Virus record (IMG/VR): IMGVR_UViG_3300046002_003208
Span: 1 to 35,459 of that record
Strand: one strand, 5' to 3'
DNA length: 35,459 nt
Source of the DNA: a virus
The translations under genes and the position numbers were made by a program. Position 1 is the stretch's first letter; each line of letters opens with the position of its first letter. A model generated the notes under the pieces. The model saw nothing but the letters and a program-made list of their open reading frames with translations, made no database searches and had not been told where the DNA came from. Positions 7,920 to 16,683 of the stretch are shown piece by piece.

Positions 7920-9100
7920 GAATAGCATTCATTACTATAGGTAACAGTCGTAGAAGTAACTATGTTAATGGTTATACTATGAGATATGGAGGAGGTAGTT
8001 GTTCAGGTACTGATACAAGTGTTATATTAATTGCTGAATATTTAAGTAAATTTGGAAATCAGATAGTAGTTGCTACTGATGATTTAGAACCTGAATTAAA
8101 AGATGAATATAGAAAATCAGAAATAAATTATGATTATGGATATCATTATAATGGAGTATCTTATACTAATTTAAATTTTGATGGTATATCAAATAAAAAA
8201 TTTGATATACTAATTAGTATGCTTTGGTTTGAGAATTATGATTTATTACCAATATCTGTTAGTAATTCTTTGATATATTGGTCACATATGCAATGGATAT
8301 ATGGTATTGATAGTATAGTGAACTATGTAAAAAAACATAATCTAAATTTAGGTATTGTACATATATCTGATTGGGAGAAAAAAATGACAGGAAATGTATC
8401 GAGAACCATACAAGAAAATTTGGGGGAAGAATCTGTAAAAATAGAAACAATACCTAATCCGATAATGGATGAAATGATAGATGAGGTACTAAAAGAAAAA
8501 CCTATTAAAAAACCCCGTAAATTTATATTCCATGCATCTTGGGCAAGAGGAGGAGACATAGCTTACTCAGCCATTGATAAACTTACTTATGAAGATAAGG
8601 AATTTCATGCATTTGATTACTTGATAACAATACCTAGTAATGATGCAAAATTCTTTTATAAACATGATGGAGTAGACAAAAAAACATTATTTAAGCACTT
8701 AGCTGAGAGTGAATATTTCATATATCCACTGTATACACCATATCAAGATGTTCATAAAGATACGTTCTCATGTGTAGTCGCTGAAGCTATAGCTCTAGGT
8801 GTAACAGTAATTACATACCCTTTAGGAGCATTGTATGACAATTATAAAGACTATTGTCAATGGTTACAACTTCCTGTAGGTTTTGATTTAGAAACTGTAC
8901 AAAATGAACCATTAACTAAAGATTTAGATGGTAAGTTTAAAATAGATGAAAATATTGTACATATGATTCATTATTTAGAACAGAATCCACAAGTTAAAAA
9001 TCTTGTTAAAGATAATGGTTATAATTATATTACTTCAAAATATAAATTAGAAACTATAGGAAATATGTGGTTAAATTATATTAGAAATTTTAATAAATAA
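7916..9100 (+). CDS. Glycosyltransferase, GT4/group 1-like
   Basis: The protein has 394 residues with a GT-B appearance. The N-terminal half begins MRIAFITIGN and has a Gly-rich loop (RYGGGSCSGTDTS, 23-35) that replaces the usual GG of group 1 enzymes. The C-terminal Rossmann half contains KFIFHASWARGGD (202-214) and KDTFSCVVAEAIALGVTVIT (281-300). Asp282 and Glu290 have E-x7-E-like spacing, with Asp in place of the first Glu, as in nucleotide-sugar-binding retaining transferases. Overlap with the GT60-type gene and a one-base gap to glf suggest coordinated synthesis of one glycan. Transfer of galactofuranose is possible because glf is next to it, but the sugar cannot be assigned. Confidence 0.75.
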   Translation: MRIAFITIGNSRRSNYVNGYTMRYGGGSCSGTDTSVILIAEYLSKFGNQIVVATDDLEPELKDEYRKSEINYDYGYHYNGVSYTNLNFDGISNKKFDILISMLWFENYDLLPISVSNSLIYWSHMQWIYGIDSIVNYVKKHNLNLGIVHISDWEKKMTGNVSRTIQENLGEESVKIETIPNPIMDEMIDEVLKEKPIKKPRKFIFHASWARGGDIAYSAIDKLTYEDKEFHAFDYLITIPSNDAKFFYKHDGVDKKTLFKHLAESEYFIYPLYTPYQDVHKDTFSCVVAEAIALGVTVITYPLGALYDNYKDYCQWLQLPVGFDLETVQNEPLTKDLDGKFKIDENIVHMIHYLEQNPQVKNLVKDNGYNYITSKYKLETIGNMWLNYIRNFNK

Positions 9101-9101
9101 T

Positions 9102-10181
9102 ATGATAGATTATCTAATAGTAGGCTCAGGATTTTACGGTTCTATATGTGCATACGAGCTAAATAAAAAAGGTTACAAAGTACGTGTAATAGATAAGAGA
9201 AGTCATATAGGCGGGAATTGCTATACATCAAATAGAGATGGTGTGCATGTTCATGAATACGGCCCTCACATATTCCATACCTCAAACAAAAAAGTTTGGG
9301 AATGGATAAATCAATTCGTTGAATTTAATAACTTTACACTAAGACCTGTAGCATCTTACAAGAATGAAATATATTCATTACCTTTTAATATGTGGACTTT
9401 TACAAAATTTTGGGGAGATGCTTCACCAAGCATAGTAAAAGAGGTTATTAGAATACAATCAAAGCACATAGATAATCCAACAAATTTAGAAGAACAAGCT
9501 ATCAAACTAGTAGGAACGGATGTATACGAAGCATTAATAAAAGGATATACTGAAAAGCAGTGGAGAAAGAAAGCTACAGAATTACCTAAAGAAATAATAG
9601 AAAGATTACCTGTAAGATTTACATATGACAACAATTATTTTAATGACATATATCAAGGCATACCTATAGGAGGATACACTCAAATTTTTGAAAAATTGTT
9701 AGAAAATATAGATGTTATCCTAAATACTGATTATTTTAATTCAGAATTACCTCCGCATAAAAATGTGATATATACAGGTGCTATTGATAAATTTTTTGAT
9801 TATAAGTATGGATTATTAGAGTATAAAACAACTAAATTTCAGCATACTCAAGTACATCTTGCAGATTTTCAAGGAACAGCAATGATAAACTATACAGATG
9901 TAGATATACCTTACACAAGAATTATAGAACATAATCATTTCGATTATAAAAAAATAGATTCTACATGGATAACTCATGAGTTTCCAATAGAGTACACGGA
10001 GATATCCGAACCTTTATATCCTGTAAATGATGTTGAAAATACTGAAAAATATAAAAAGTATAAAAGTTTGGCAGATGAACTTCCAAATGTTCATTTTGGC
10101 GGGAGATTAGCTGAGTATAAATACTATGATATGCATAATATAATTGAAAATGCTTTAAGTTATATAAATAGTAAATTTTAA
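9102..10181 (+). CDS. glf: UDP-galactopyranose mutase
   Basis: The protein has 359 residues, a little shorter than typical bacterial Glf (about 365-385). It is an FAD-dependent enzyme converting UDP-galactopyranose to UDP-galactofuranose (EC 5.4.99.9). The N-terminal dinucleotide fold is GSGFYG (8-13), followed by RVIDKRSHIGGNCYT and VHEYGPHIFHTSNKKVW, the classic Glf substrate/FAD region. Later come YTEKQW, RLPVRFTYDNNYFND with YQGIPIGGYT, and a C-terminal FGGRLAEYKYYDM closing the FAD site. The conserved arginines of the active site (RLPVR, GGRL) are present. It would supply UDP-Galf to a transferase, most simply one of the two encoded just upstream. Galf is common in bacterial surface glycans. 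Confidence 0.95.
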   Translation: MIDYLIVGSGFYGSICAYELNKKGYKVRVIDKRSHIGGNCYTSNRDGVHVHEYGPHIFHTSNKKVWEWINQFVEFNNFTLRPVASYKNEIYSLPFNMWTFTKFWGDASPSIVKEVIRIQSKHIDNPTNLEEQAIKLVGTDVYEALIKGYTEKQWRKKATELPKEIIERLPVRFTYDNNYFNDIYQGIPIGGYTQIFEKLLENIDVILNTDYFNSELPPHKNVIYTGAIDKFFDYKYGLLEYKTTKFQHTQVHLADFQGTAMINYTDVDIPYTRIIEHNHFDYKKIDSTWITHEFPIEYTEISEPLYPVNDVENTEKYKKYKSLADELPNVHFGGRLAEYKYYDMHNIIENALSYINSKF

Positions 10182-10194
10182 TTTAATTCTGATA

Positions 10195-10202
10195 TATTTA
10201 TA
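10195..10202 (+). promoter_or_regulatory. TATTTATA promoter-like box before terminase operon
   Basis: The octamer is preceded by GATA and lies 15 bases before the ATG at 10218, in a 36-base gap after glf. The same box recurs before other operon-leading genes. If it is a -10/-7 type element, the transcript leader would be only a few bases long. Confidence 0.5.
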
Positions 10203-10217
10203 GTAAAAATATATATT

Positions 10218-11009
10218 ATGAACATTAATAGAACAAGATTAACAGAAGCTGATTATTTAGAAAAAATTGGATATTTTATAGACAAACATATAAAATCAGG
10301 AAATAAAACAACTCCTGCCATATCAGATTTAATGGCATATGTTCAAAAAAGAATAGCTAGTCATAAAGATATCGGAGCATCCAAGAGTAAAAAAGTTATC
10401 CAAAAAGGATATGATGATACTAAACTTAATGAATTAGAAGCAAAAACTAAAGCAGAAAAGACAAAGTTTGTTGATAAACTTTCTACATTTATAGCTAAGA
10501 TGATAGCACCTACACTAGAGGATGAAACACTTTCGAATGAAGAAAAGAAAGATAAGATTGAGAAAGATATTAGAGGTGAAAAGTGGGTTGATTATCTTCC
10601 TGCTGATGTAGAAAATGAGCTGCGCTTTAGTAAATATGATTATATGTTTGAATCTAAGCGTAAAGTATCAAATAAAGATTTAAAACAATTATTAGAATTT
10701 ATACAAGAGGCTGAGAAATCAGAAAAGTTAAAATCAGAAAAACCAAAATCAGAAAAAGAACCTGAAAGTCCCAAAAAACCTGAAAGTCCTAAACAGGAGA
10801 AAAATTCTGAAGAAGAAGTATCACCTAGTAAATCAATATCATCTCTATTGAAATCTTCGGGATTTTCAAATTTTGTACAAGACGCTTCTAGGATGAGCTC
10901 ACGAAGAGATAAGGCAGAGGCTTATATTCAGATGTTGTCTGCTTTACCTAGCATATCGGATGCATTTATTCGTAAAGCAATTATAAATAAATTTAAAACA
11001 AGAGAATAA
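10218..11009 (+). CDS. Unrecognised Lys/Glu-rich protein upstream of terminase
   Basis: The protein has 263 residues. I do not recognise it. Residues 1-160 are helical and strongly charged (MNINRTRLTEADYLEKIGYF; later ETLSNEEKKDKIEKDIRGEK). Residues about 170-205 are a low-complexity Ser/Glu/Lys/Pro linker with repeated SEKPKSEK and ESPKKPESPK. The C-terminal 60 residues (SISSLLKSSGFSNFVQDASR ... AFIRKAIINKFKTRE) look like a compact helical domain. It is first in the run leading to the large terminase and lies behind a TATTTATA box. A small terminase or packaging-accessory role is possible from position, but the residues do not show it. Confidence 0.7.
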   Translation: MNINRTRLTEADYLEKIGYFIDKHIKSGNKTTPAISDLMAYVQKRIASHKDIGASKSKKVIQKGYDDTKLNELEAKTKAEKTKFVDKLSTFIAKMIAPTLEDETLSNEEKKDKIEKDIRGEKWVDYLPADVENELRFSKYDYMFESKRKVSNKDLKQLLEFIQEAEKSEKLKSEKPKSEKEPESPKKPESPKQEKNSEEEVSPSKSISSLLKSSGFSNFVQDASRMSSRRDKAEAYIQMLSALPSISDAFIRKAIINKFKTRE

Positions 11010-11015
11010 TAAATT

Positions 11016-11651
11016 ATGTCGAAGTTACAAAACATAAAAGCTGTAAGACAATTATTAGCGGGAGAGCATAAAATGCAGACTCGAACTATTGTTGGATATG
11101 AAAAAGCCAAAGATAGTAATATAAGAAACGTTGGTGAAATTTGGGAAGAAGTTTTACCAAATGGAGCTGTAGTTGAATGGGAGCAGAAAAAAGGGTATAG
11201 AGTGAAGAGACGGAAGAATTTAAAATCTCTATACCATTTAAAAGAAGAATTAGAATCTTATGACAAATGTTATGATGATTGCGAGAAACTAAAGACAAAA
11301 ATATATACTAGGTATGATAAACAATCTTGCATGTCTCACAACATGTGTTTAGATTGTTTGACAAGATTCGAAACATATCTAAAAGCAGATGGTAAATTTG
11401 AAGAATACGAAAAAAGGAAAAATTATGAATCTATAGTATCATTTTTTAAAGATGCTGAAAAAGAAAAAGAAATCATAAAATCCTCGTTAGATGCAATAGA
11501 GTATGTAGAAGAGGATGGTAGCAGAGAAATTTGGAATTTTCAAAATAAGAAAAGCTTTTTAGAAAAGATAGATAATGATTTTGAAAAATTAAAAGAAGAT
11601 ATGTTTGAGCCATATAAGGAATTCAGTAAGGAACAAAACTTAAATAACTAA
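11016..11651 (+). CDS. Conserved T4-like phage protein with Cys cluster
   Basis: The protein has 211 residues. The N terminus (KAVRQLLAGEHKMQTRTIVGYEK ... NVGEIWEEVLPNG) and the central Cys cluster (CYDDC; then CMSHNMCLDC near 109-118) followed by LTRFETYLKADGKFEEYEKR match a protein I know from many T4-like phages. Those proteins pair a CPxC-type half with a CxDC half to make a zinc ribbon. Here the first half is CYDDC, so the ribbon may be altered. The C-terminal 80 residues are helical and acidic. The function is unknown. It lies between an unrecognised charged protein and two membrane-associated proteins in the terminase operon, with gaps of 6 and 1 bases. Confidence 0.72.
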   Translation: MSKLQNIKAVRQLLAGEHKMQTRTIVGYEKAKDSNIRNVGEIWEEVLPNGAVVEWEQKKGYRVKRRKNLKSLYHLKEELESYDKCYDDCEKLKTKIYTRYDKQSCMSHNMCLDCLTRFETYLKADGKFEEYEKRKNYESIVSFFKDAEKEKEIIKSSLDAIEYVEEDGSREIWNFQNKKSFLEKIDNDFEKLKEDMFEPYKEFSKEQNLNN

Positions 11652-11652
11652 A

Positions 11653-11964
11653 ATGAACCAATATTTAAATTATTTGTATTATATAGTAATATCAGTAGTA
11701 TTGATATATGCTTATTATAAATTAAAAAAATATATAATTGAATATAGATTAAAAAAAAGTTTGGCAGAAGTAGAAAAAGTAGATAAACAAATAAATACAG
11801 AGGAAGAGAACATACTTAATAAAATAGAAGACAAAAAGAATAATATAAAAAATATTAAAGAAAAGATTAAAAAAATTGAAAATAATAGAGATAGTATAGT
11901 TAATGAAAATAAAACAATAGAAACTGATATAAAAAAAATATCTAAGAAATTAAAAAATTTATAA
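11653..11964 (+). CDS. Small membrane-anchored coiled-coil protein
   Basis: The protein has 103 residues. One N-terminal hydrophobic segment (YLYYIVISVVLIYAYY, about 7-22) is followed by KLKK and a long Lys/Glu/Asn-rich coiled coil to the C terminus (VEKVDKQINTEEENIL ... IKKISKKLKNL). This single anchor with a coiled-coil ectodomain is the architecture of an inner-membrane spanin, though no sequence family is recognised. The positive residues after the segment make the orientation ambiguous. Its stop codon directly abuts the ATG of the next gene, which also has membrane segments, so the two are probably co-translated and may act as a pair at the envelope. Confidence 0.65.
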   Translation: MNQYLNYLYYIVISVVLIYAYYKLKKYIIEYRLKKSLAEVEKVDKQINTEEENILNKIEDKKNNIKNIKEKIKKIENNRDSIVNENKTIETDIKKISKKLKNL

Positions 11965-12369
11965 ATGAAAAATACATTAACTATATTATTTCTATTAGTA
12001 AATACCGCATTGATATCTCAAGTAGATGTTGATACGGTATTTACTCAGAACCAAGTCATAAGAATATATAATTATATAGATTCATTAGAAACTACAAATA
12101 CAAAACTAAATAAAAATCTACAATTAAATAATATACTAGTACAGCAGTATAAAGATGAAAGTTTTAATTATCAAGAATTACTGAGTATAAATGATAAACT
12201 CATAAAATTAAAAGACGATAGATTAGACAATATGCAAAAAAGTATACAAGCATATGAAAATTATATAAAAGCAGATAAGAAAAATTTTATTGAAAAGCCT
12301 GTTGTTTGGTTTTTCATAGGAGTTATAAGTGCATATACATCCTATAGAATTGTGGCAAATATAAAATAG
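11965..12369 (+). CDS. Secreted/membrane protein: signal-like N terminus, coiled coil, C-terminal TM
   Basis: The protein has 134 residues. It begins MKNTLTILFLLVNTALISQV, a signal-peptide-like start that has no lipobox Cys. A helical coiled-coil region follows (SLETTNTKLNKNLQLNNILV ... LKDDRLDNMQKSIQAYENYI). A C-terminal hydrophobic segment (VVWFFIGVISAYTSYRIVA, about 113-131) ends with NIK. The product would span the periplasm with the C terminus in the inner membrane. That resembles a unimolecular spanin except for the missing lipobox. It abuts both neighbours with no intergenic base. A lysis or envelope role is inferred from topology only. Confidence 0.62.
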   Translation: MKNTLTILFLLVNTALISQVDVDTVFTQNQVIRIYNYIDSLETTNTKLNKNLQLNNILVQQYKDESFNYQELLSINDKLIKLKDDRLDNMQKSIQAYENYIKADKKNFIEKPVVWFFIGVISAYTSYRIVANIK

Positions 12370-13953
12370 ATGCAAGAGGAGGTAAAGGCAAAAAAAACAT
12401 TAAAGGAAATTATAGAGGATGAGTACAGAAAATGTTCGGTAGACCCTACTCACTTCATGAAGAAATACTGTGTAATACAGCATCCTAAGAAAGGTAAAGT
12501 TAATTTTAAACTATTCTCATTCCAAGAGCAATGTCTATTTGATTTTGAAGAGAATAGATTTGTTGTTGTTAATAAAGGAAGGCAGTTAGGATTATCCACA
12601 CTTACAGCGGGATATATCCTTTATAAAATGACTTTTAATTCTGATTTTAACGTATTGGTTATTGCAACAAAACAAGAAGTTGCAAAAAACCTTGTTACTA
12701 AAGTTAGAGTCATGTATGAAAACTTACCTTCATGGCTGAAAGCTTCATCTATAGAAGATAATAAGCTAAGTTTAAGACTAAAAAACGGTTCACAAGTTAA
12801 AGCAGTTGCAGCATCAGTAGATGCAGGTCGTTCTGAGGCATTGTCGTTACTTGTAATAGACGAAGCAGCTCATATTGATACTATAGATGATATATGGACA
12901 GCAGCACAATCTACGCTATCTACAGGGGGTGGAGCAATACTTATATCATCTCCAAATGGAACGGGCAATTTATTTCATAAAAAGTGGACTATAGCACAAC
13001 AAGGGAAGGAATTTTTCCCAATAAGATTACCATGGTATGTACATCCTGATAGAGACCAATCTTGGAGGGATGAACAGGATAATTTACTCGGCCCGAAAAT
13101 GGCTGCACAAGAAAATGATTGTGACTTTATAACTTCAGGGCATACGGTTATAGACGGGCCTATCATAGAATGGTATAGAACAACATACGCTCAAGAACCC
13201 ATAGAAAAGAGAGGTTTCGATGCTAATTATTGGATATGGGAGTATCCTTCATATCAAAAATCATATATAATATCTGCTGACGTTGCTCGTGGTGACGGAG
13301 AAGATGAGAGTGCATTTGTAGTAATCGATGTAGAAACTGTTACACAGGTTGCCGAGTATAAAGGTGCTATAAGTACTAAGGATTTCGGTAATATGTTGGT
13401 ATCTGTAGCTTCCGAATGGAATAACGCATTATTGATTATAGATAACAATGGAATTGGATGGGATACTGTTCAAGTTGCATTAGATAGAGGATATACTAAT
13501 TTGTTTTATCATTATAAGAATGACCCGTATGTAGATATTTCTAAACATTTAGTTGGTTCATATGATTTGCAGGATAAGAGTAAAATGACACCCGGTGTTT
13601 CGATAAACATGAAAACAAGACCTGTAATGATATCTAAACTAGAAACATACTTCAGAGAAAAATCTCCGATATGTAGAAGCGTTAGGTCTTTAGATGAGTT
13701 TAACACATTTATATGGAAAAGTGGTCGGGCTGAAGCTCAAAGAGGATATCACGATGATTTAACAATGTGTTGGGCAATGGCATTTTGGGTAAGAGACACA
13801 GCAATGAAATTAAAACAGCAAGGTATTGAGATTCAAAGAGCTACCTTAGATAATTTTAAAAAATCATTTTATTCAAGCAATAGTAGTGACCATAAAAATT
13901 GGACTCAAGAGTTACCGAATAAGGAATCAGATTCATTAAAATGGTTATTATAA
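12370..13953 (+). CDS. Terminase large subunit, T4 gp17-like
   Basis: The protein has 527 residues (T4 gp17 is 610). It is the ATP-driven packaging motor and headful nuclease. ATPase domain: Walker A-type KGRQLGLST (69-77), in which the P-loop Lys lies at the start instead of in GKT; Walker B LLVIDEAAH (160-168, Asp164-Glu165); coupling motif SSPNGTG (193-199). Nuclease domain: acidic Asp304 in ISADVARGDGEDES, Asp358 in LLIIDNNGIGWD and Asp462-Asp463 in GYHDDLTMCWAMAFWV, matching the RNase H-like triad of the family. It starts immediately after the preceding stop. The portal gene follows 22 bases downstream with a palindrome across the junction. The sheath and tube genes that separate gp17 and gp20 in T4 are absent here. 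Confidence 0.95.
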   Translation: MQEEVKAKKTLKEIIEDEYRKCSVDPTHFMKKYCVIQHPKKGKVNFKLFSFQEQCLFDFEENRFVVVNKGRQLGLSTLTAGYILYKMTFNSDFNVLVIATKQEVAKNLVTKVRVMYENLPSWLKASSIEDNKLSLRLKNGSQVKAVAASVDAGRSEALSLLVIDEAAHIDTIDDIWTAAQSTLSTGGGAILISSPNGTGNLFHKKWTIAQQGKEFFPIRLPWYVHPDRDQSWRDEQDNLLGPKMAAQENDCDFITSGHTVIDGPIIEWYRTTYAQEPIEKRGFDANYWIWEYPSYQKSYIISADVARGDGEDESAFVVIDVETVTQVAEYKGAISTKDFGNMLVSVASEWNNALLIIDNNGIGWDTVQVALDRGYTNLFYHYKNDPYVDISKHLVGSYDLQDKSKMTPGVSINMKTRPVMISKLETYFREKSPICRSVRSLDEFNTFIWKSGRAEAQRGYHDDLTMCWAMAFWVRDTAMKLKQQGIEIQRATLDNFKKSFYSSNSSDHKNWTQELPNKESDSLKWLL

Positions 13954-13957
13954 CCAT
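13941..13957 (+). promoter_or_regulatory. 17-base perfect palindrome at terminase-portal junction
   Basis: ATGGTTAT-T-ATAACCAT is an exact inverted repeat centred on 13949 and covers the terminase stop codon (13951-13953). As RNA, a loop of at least 3 bases would leave about 7 pairs. No U-tract follows, so it does not look like a terminator. It could be an RNA-processing or protein-binding site. Confidence 0.45.
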
Positions 13958-13974
13958 ATATAAAAAGTAAAAGT

Positions 13975-15801
13975 ATGGCAGAAGAATCATTTAGGTCTAG
14001 GTTATCAAAACTATTTTCTACTAAAGTAGTAGTTAGGAGAACAGGCAAGAATAGGATAAAGGTTTATGATACTTCTCAGTTACAGTCTGTAGGAACTAGA
14101 GATAGTGCGTATAGAGGTAGGTATACAGGAGTTCATACTTATAAATCACATGGGTATTACACTCCTAATGCTTCTACAAACTTCTTTGCCACAAAGCTAG
14201 AATTATATAGGGACTATGAAGCAATGGATGAAGACCCTATATTAGCATCAGCATTAGACATATATGCAGATGAATCTAGTATAAGGTCTGCTGATGGTTC
14301 TATATTAAAAATAAAAACTCAGAATGATAAAATAAAACAAATATTACATAATTTATTTTATGATATATTAAATATTGAATTTAATTTATGGCCTTGGATA
14401 CGGAATGCCTGTAAGTATGGAGATTTTTATTTAGCTTTAGATTTAGATGAAGAACTTGGAGTTGTGAATGTAATTCCGATGTCTTCATATGACGTGCAAA
14501 GGTTGGAAGGATTGGAAGCACAACAAGCAGGACTTAAATCAGATATGCAAACTAGATTTGACAAAGGTGGGATGGCTGAATATAATCCCTATGATGTTAG
14601 ATTTAAATATGAACCATTAACAAATAGAAATCCATTTTTAAAAGATGAGTATGAATATTATGAGATAGCTCATTTTAGATTACTTTCAGATACTAATTTC
14701 TTACCATACGGTAGGTCAATGTTAGAGGCTGCTAGGAAAGAATATAAAAGACTTTCTTTGATGGAAGATGCAATGATGATTCATAGAATTATGAGAGCAC
14801 CTCAAAGACGAGTTTATAAGATAGCTGTAGGTAATTTGAGTCCTAATGAAATTGACCAATACATGCAGAAAATTATGGATGACACTAAAAAGACTCCATA
14901 TATAGATGAAAAAACAGGTCAGTACAATTTGAAGTTTAATTTGCAAAATATGTTGGAAGATGTCTACATTCCTGTTAGAGGAGGAGATAATCAGACAGAA
15001 ATTGAGACTTTAGATGGAATGAGTAATGATGGTTTTATAGAAGACGTTGATTACATTAAGCAGAAAATGATGGCTGCTTTAAAGATACCTAGAGCATTCT
15101 TAGGATACGATGAAAATTTGGAGGGAAAAGCCGTATTAGCAGCAGAAGATGTAAGATTTGCAAGAACAATTGAAAGAATTCAAAGTATATTTGAATCTGA
15201 ATTATATAAAATAGCAGTAATACATTTATTTTTACAAGGATATACTGATTCATCTTTAATTGATTTTGAATTAAGTTTAAATAATCCATCTATAGTTTAT
15301 GAAAGACAGAGAGTAGAAATACTAAATGAGAAGATTACATTAGCAAATGCAATGAAAGACTCTAAATTAGTATCAAGAAAATATATATATGAAAATGTAT
15401 TGAATCTAAGTAGGGACGAATGGGTTGCCGAGGAAGAATTATTATTGAAAGACCAAGCTACAGCTTGGAGAATGGAGCAGATAGCTAGTGAAGGTAATGA
15501 CCCTAGACAATCAGGAGAGGTTAAAGGAACTCCACACACAATAGCTCAAATGCATGTATCAAAAGAACCTGTTGAAAGTGATGGTGGTGAGTTTGGAGAG
15601 ATGGGTGGTAGACCTAAATCAAATAAAAAGTTTGGAACTGACAGAGATAAATCTAATGGAAGAGACCCTTTAGGATATCAAAGAGTTATGTCAGATACAG
15701 GTTTTTCAACGAAAGGAGAAGGAGTAGACAGAGCAAAATTGTTGAAGCAATTGGAAGATAGTTTTGGAAAGAAAAGTTTAAATGAAATGTTAGATTCATA
15801 A
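13975..15801 (+). CDS. Portal vertex protein, T4 gp20-like
   Basis: The protein has 608 residues; T4 gp20 is 524. It forms the dodecameric ring at the unique head vertex that initiates head assembly and serves as DNA channel and terminase dock. Family features are LYRDYEAMDEDPILASALDI followed by YADESS (about 78-103), the wing/stem region YGDFYLALD and VIPMSSYDVQR, FLPYGRSMLEAARKEYKRL, the RAPQRRVYKIAVGNL strand, and FIEDVDYIKQKMMAALKIPR with FLGYDE near 370-385. The last 90 residues are a polar, Gly/Lys/Asp-rich low-complexity tail and account for much of the extra length. It lies between terminase and head-cluster genes as expected for gp20. Confidence 0.94.
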   Translation: MAEESFRSRLSKLFSTKVVVRRTGKNRIKVYDTSQLQSVGTRDSAYRGRYTGVHTYKSHGYYTPNASTNFFATKLELYRDYEAMDEDPILASALDIYADESSIRSADGSILKIKTQNDKIKQILHNLFYDILNIEFNLWPWIRNACKYGDFYLALDLDEELGVVNVIPMSSYDVQRLEGLEAQQAGLKSDMQTRFDKGGMAEYNPYDVRFKYEPLTNRNPFLKDEYEYYEIAHFRLLSDTNFLPYGRSMLEAARKEYKRLSLMEDAMMIHRIMRAPQRRVYKIAVGNLSPNEIDQYMQKIMDDTKKTPYIDEKTGQYNLKFNLQNMLEDVYIPVRGGDNQTEIETLDGMSNDGFIEDVDYIKQKMMAALKIPRAFLGYDENLEGKAVLAAEDVRFARTIERIQSIFESELYKIAVIHLFLQGYTDSSLIDFELSLNNPSIVYERQRVEILNEKITLANAMKDSKLVSRKYIYENVLNLSRDEWVAEEELLLKDQATAWRMEQIASEGNDPRQSGEVKGTPHTIAQMHVSKEPVESDGGEFGEMGGRPKSNKKFGTDRDKSNGRDPLGYQRVMSDTGFSTKGEGVDRAKLLKQLEDSFGKKSLNEMLDS

Positions 15802-15806
15802 TTGTA

Positions 15807-15814
15807 TATTTATA
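15807..15814 (+). promoter_or_regulatory. TATTTATA promoter-like box
   Basis: The box is preceded by TGTA (TGTATATTTATA) and lies 18 bases before the ATG at 15833, in the 31-base gap after the portal gene. It would allow the head-cluster genes to be transcribed separately from terminase and portal. Confidence 0.5.
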
Positions 15815-15832
15815 ATAAATAATTAAGATATA

Positions 15833-16669
15833 ATGTCGAAGATTTTTAAACATAAAAAAATAAAGAATACAGGACTTCTATACGAATTGCTGATTAGACA
15901 AATGACAAGTGATGTTTTACAAGGTAAGAATCCACTCAGTATAAAATTTGTCAAGAAATATTTCAATGATGACTCACCATTGAAATCAGAACTTAATTTA
16001 TATAATACGTTATATAATTACAAGGATAAAAATCCTGAATTTGCTTTAAAAATGGTGGATGCTGTTATAAAAGAACACTCTCAAATAAACTCCCCAACAT
16101 TAGAGAAGAGTAAATACAATCTTGTTAAAGATATTAATAAAAGCTTTAACAAAGATATATTTATGAAAACTCAGATAGATAACTACAAAATATATGCTTC
16201 CATATATAATTTATTTGAGCATAGGGAATCAGATAATCCTTCGTTATATTTAAAAAATAAGCTATATATAGTAAATCATATAACTAGTAATAATACGGAC
16301 AGTACAAGTGATAAGCAAGAATTCATGGAATCTGTAGACCCTGAATTAAAATCATTGACATTTAAGTTACTTACTGAAAAATTCAATAATAAGTGGAGTT
16401 CTAACTTAGATGAAAATCAAAAAGAAATACTAAGGCATTTTATATTTAATTCCGTTGATAGTGAGAAAACAACAATATTTATCACGGAACATATAGATAA
16501 TATAGAGTCTAAACTAAAATCTAAATTAGTAAATATAGAAGATACAGTATTAGACATAAAAGTAAAAGAAATATTAAGTATACTGCCAAAGTTAAAAAAT
16601 TCAAGTTTTATTACGGAGAGTCATTATCTTTCTATGATAAGATATTATGAATTATTAAGAGAATTATAA
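15833..16669 (+). CDS. Conserved T4-like head-cluster protein (unknown function)
   Basis: The protein has 278 residues. It opens KNTGLLYELLIRQMTSDVLQGK, a motif I associate with a protein found between the portal and the prohead protease in T4-like phages outside the enterobacterial group. It then has KSELNLYNTLYN, KYNLVKDINKSFNKDIF and NYKIYASIYNLFEH. It is almost entirely helical and charged, with no catalytic motif. Its place in the gp20-gp21 interval, where T4 has the small prohead core proteins gp67 and gp68, makes a core or assembly role reasonable, but no homology to those is visible. It sits behind a TATTTATA box and is followed after 14 bases by another head-cluster gene. Confidence 0.75.
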   Translation: MSKIFKHKKIKNTGLLYELLIRQMTSDVLQGKNPLSIKFVKKYFNDDSPLKSELNLYNTLYNYKDKNPEFALKMVDAVIKEHSQINSPTLEKSKYNLVKDINKSFNKDIFMKTQIDNYKIYASIYNLFEHRESDNPSLYLKNKLYIVNHITSNNTDSTSDKQEFMESVDPELKSLTFKLLTEKFNNKWSSNLDENQKEILRHFIFNSVDSEKTTIFITEHIDNIESKLKSKLVNIEDTVLDIKVKEILSILPKLKNSSFITESHYLSMIRYYELLREL

Positions 16670-16683
16670 ATACATAGAATATT

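Noticed and set aside
13254-13448. Antisense ORF within the terminase gene
   Set aside because: A frame shadow of a well-supported gene. No gene on the - strand is supported anywhere in the window.
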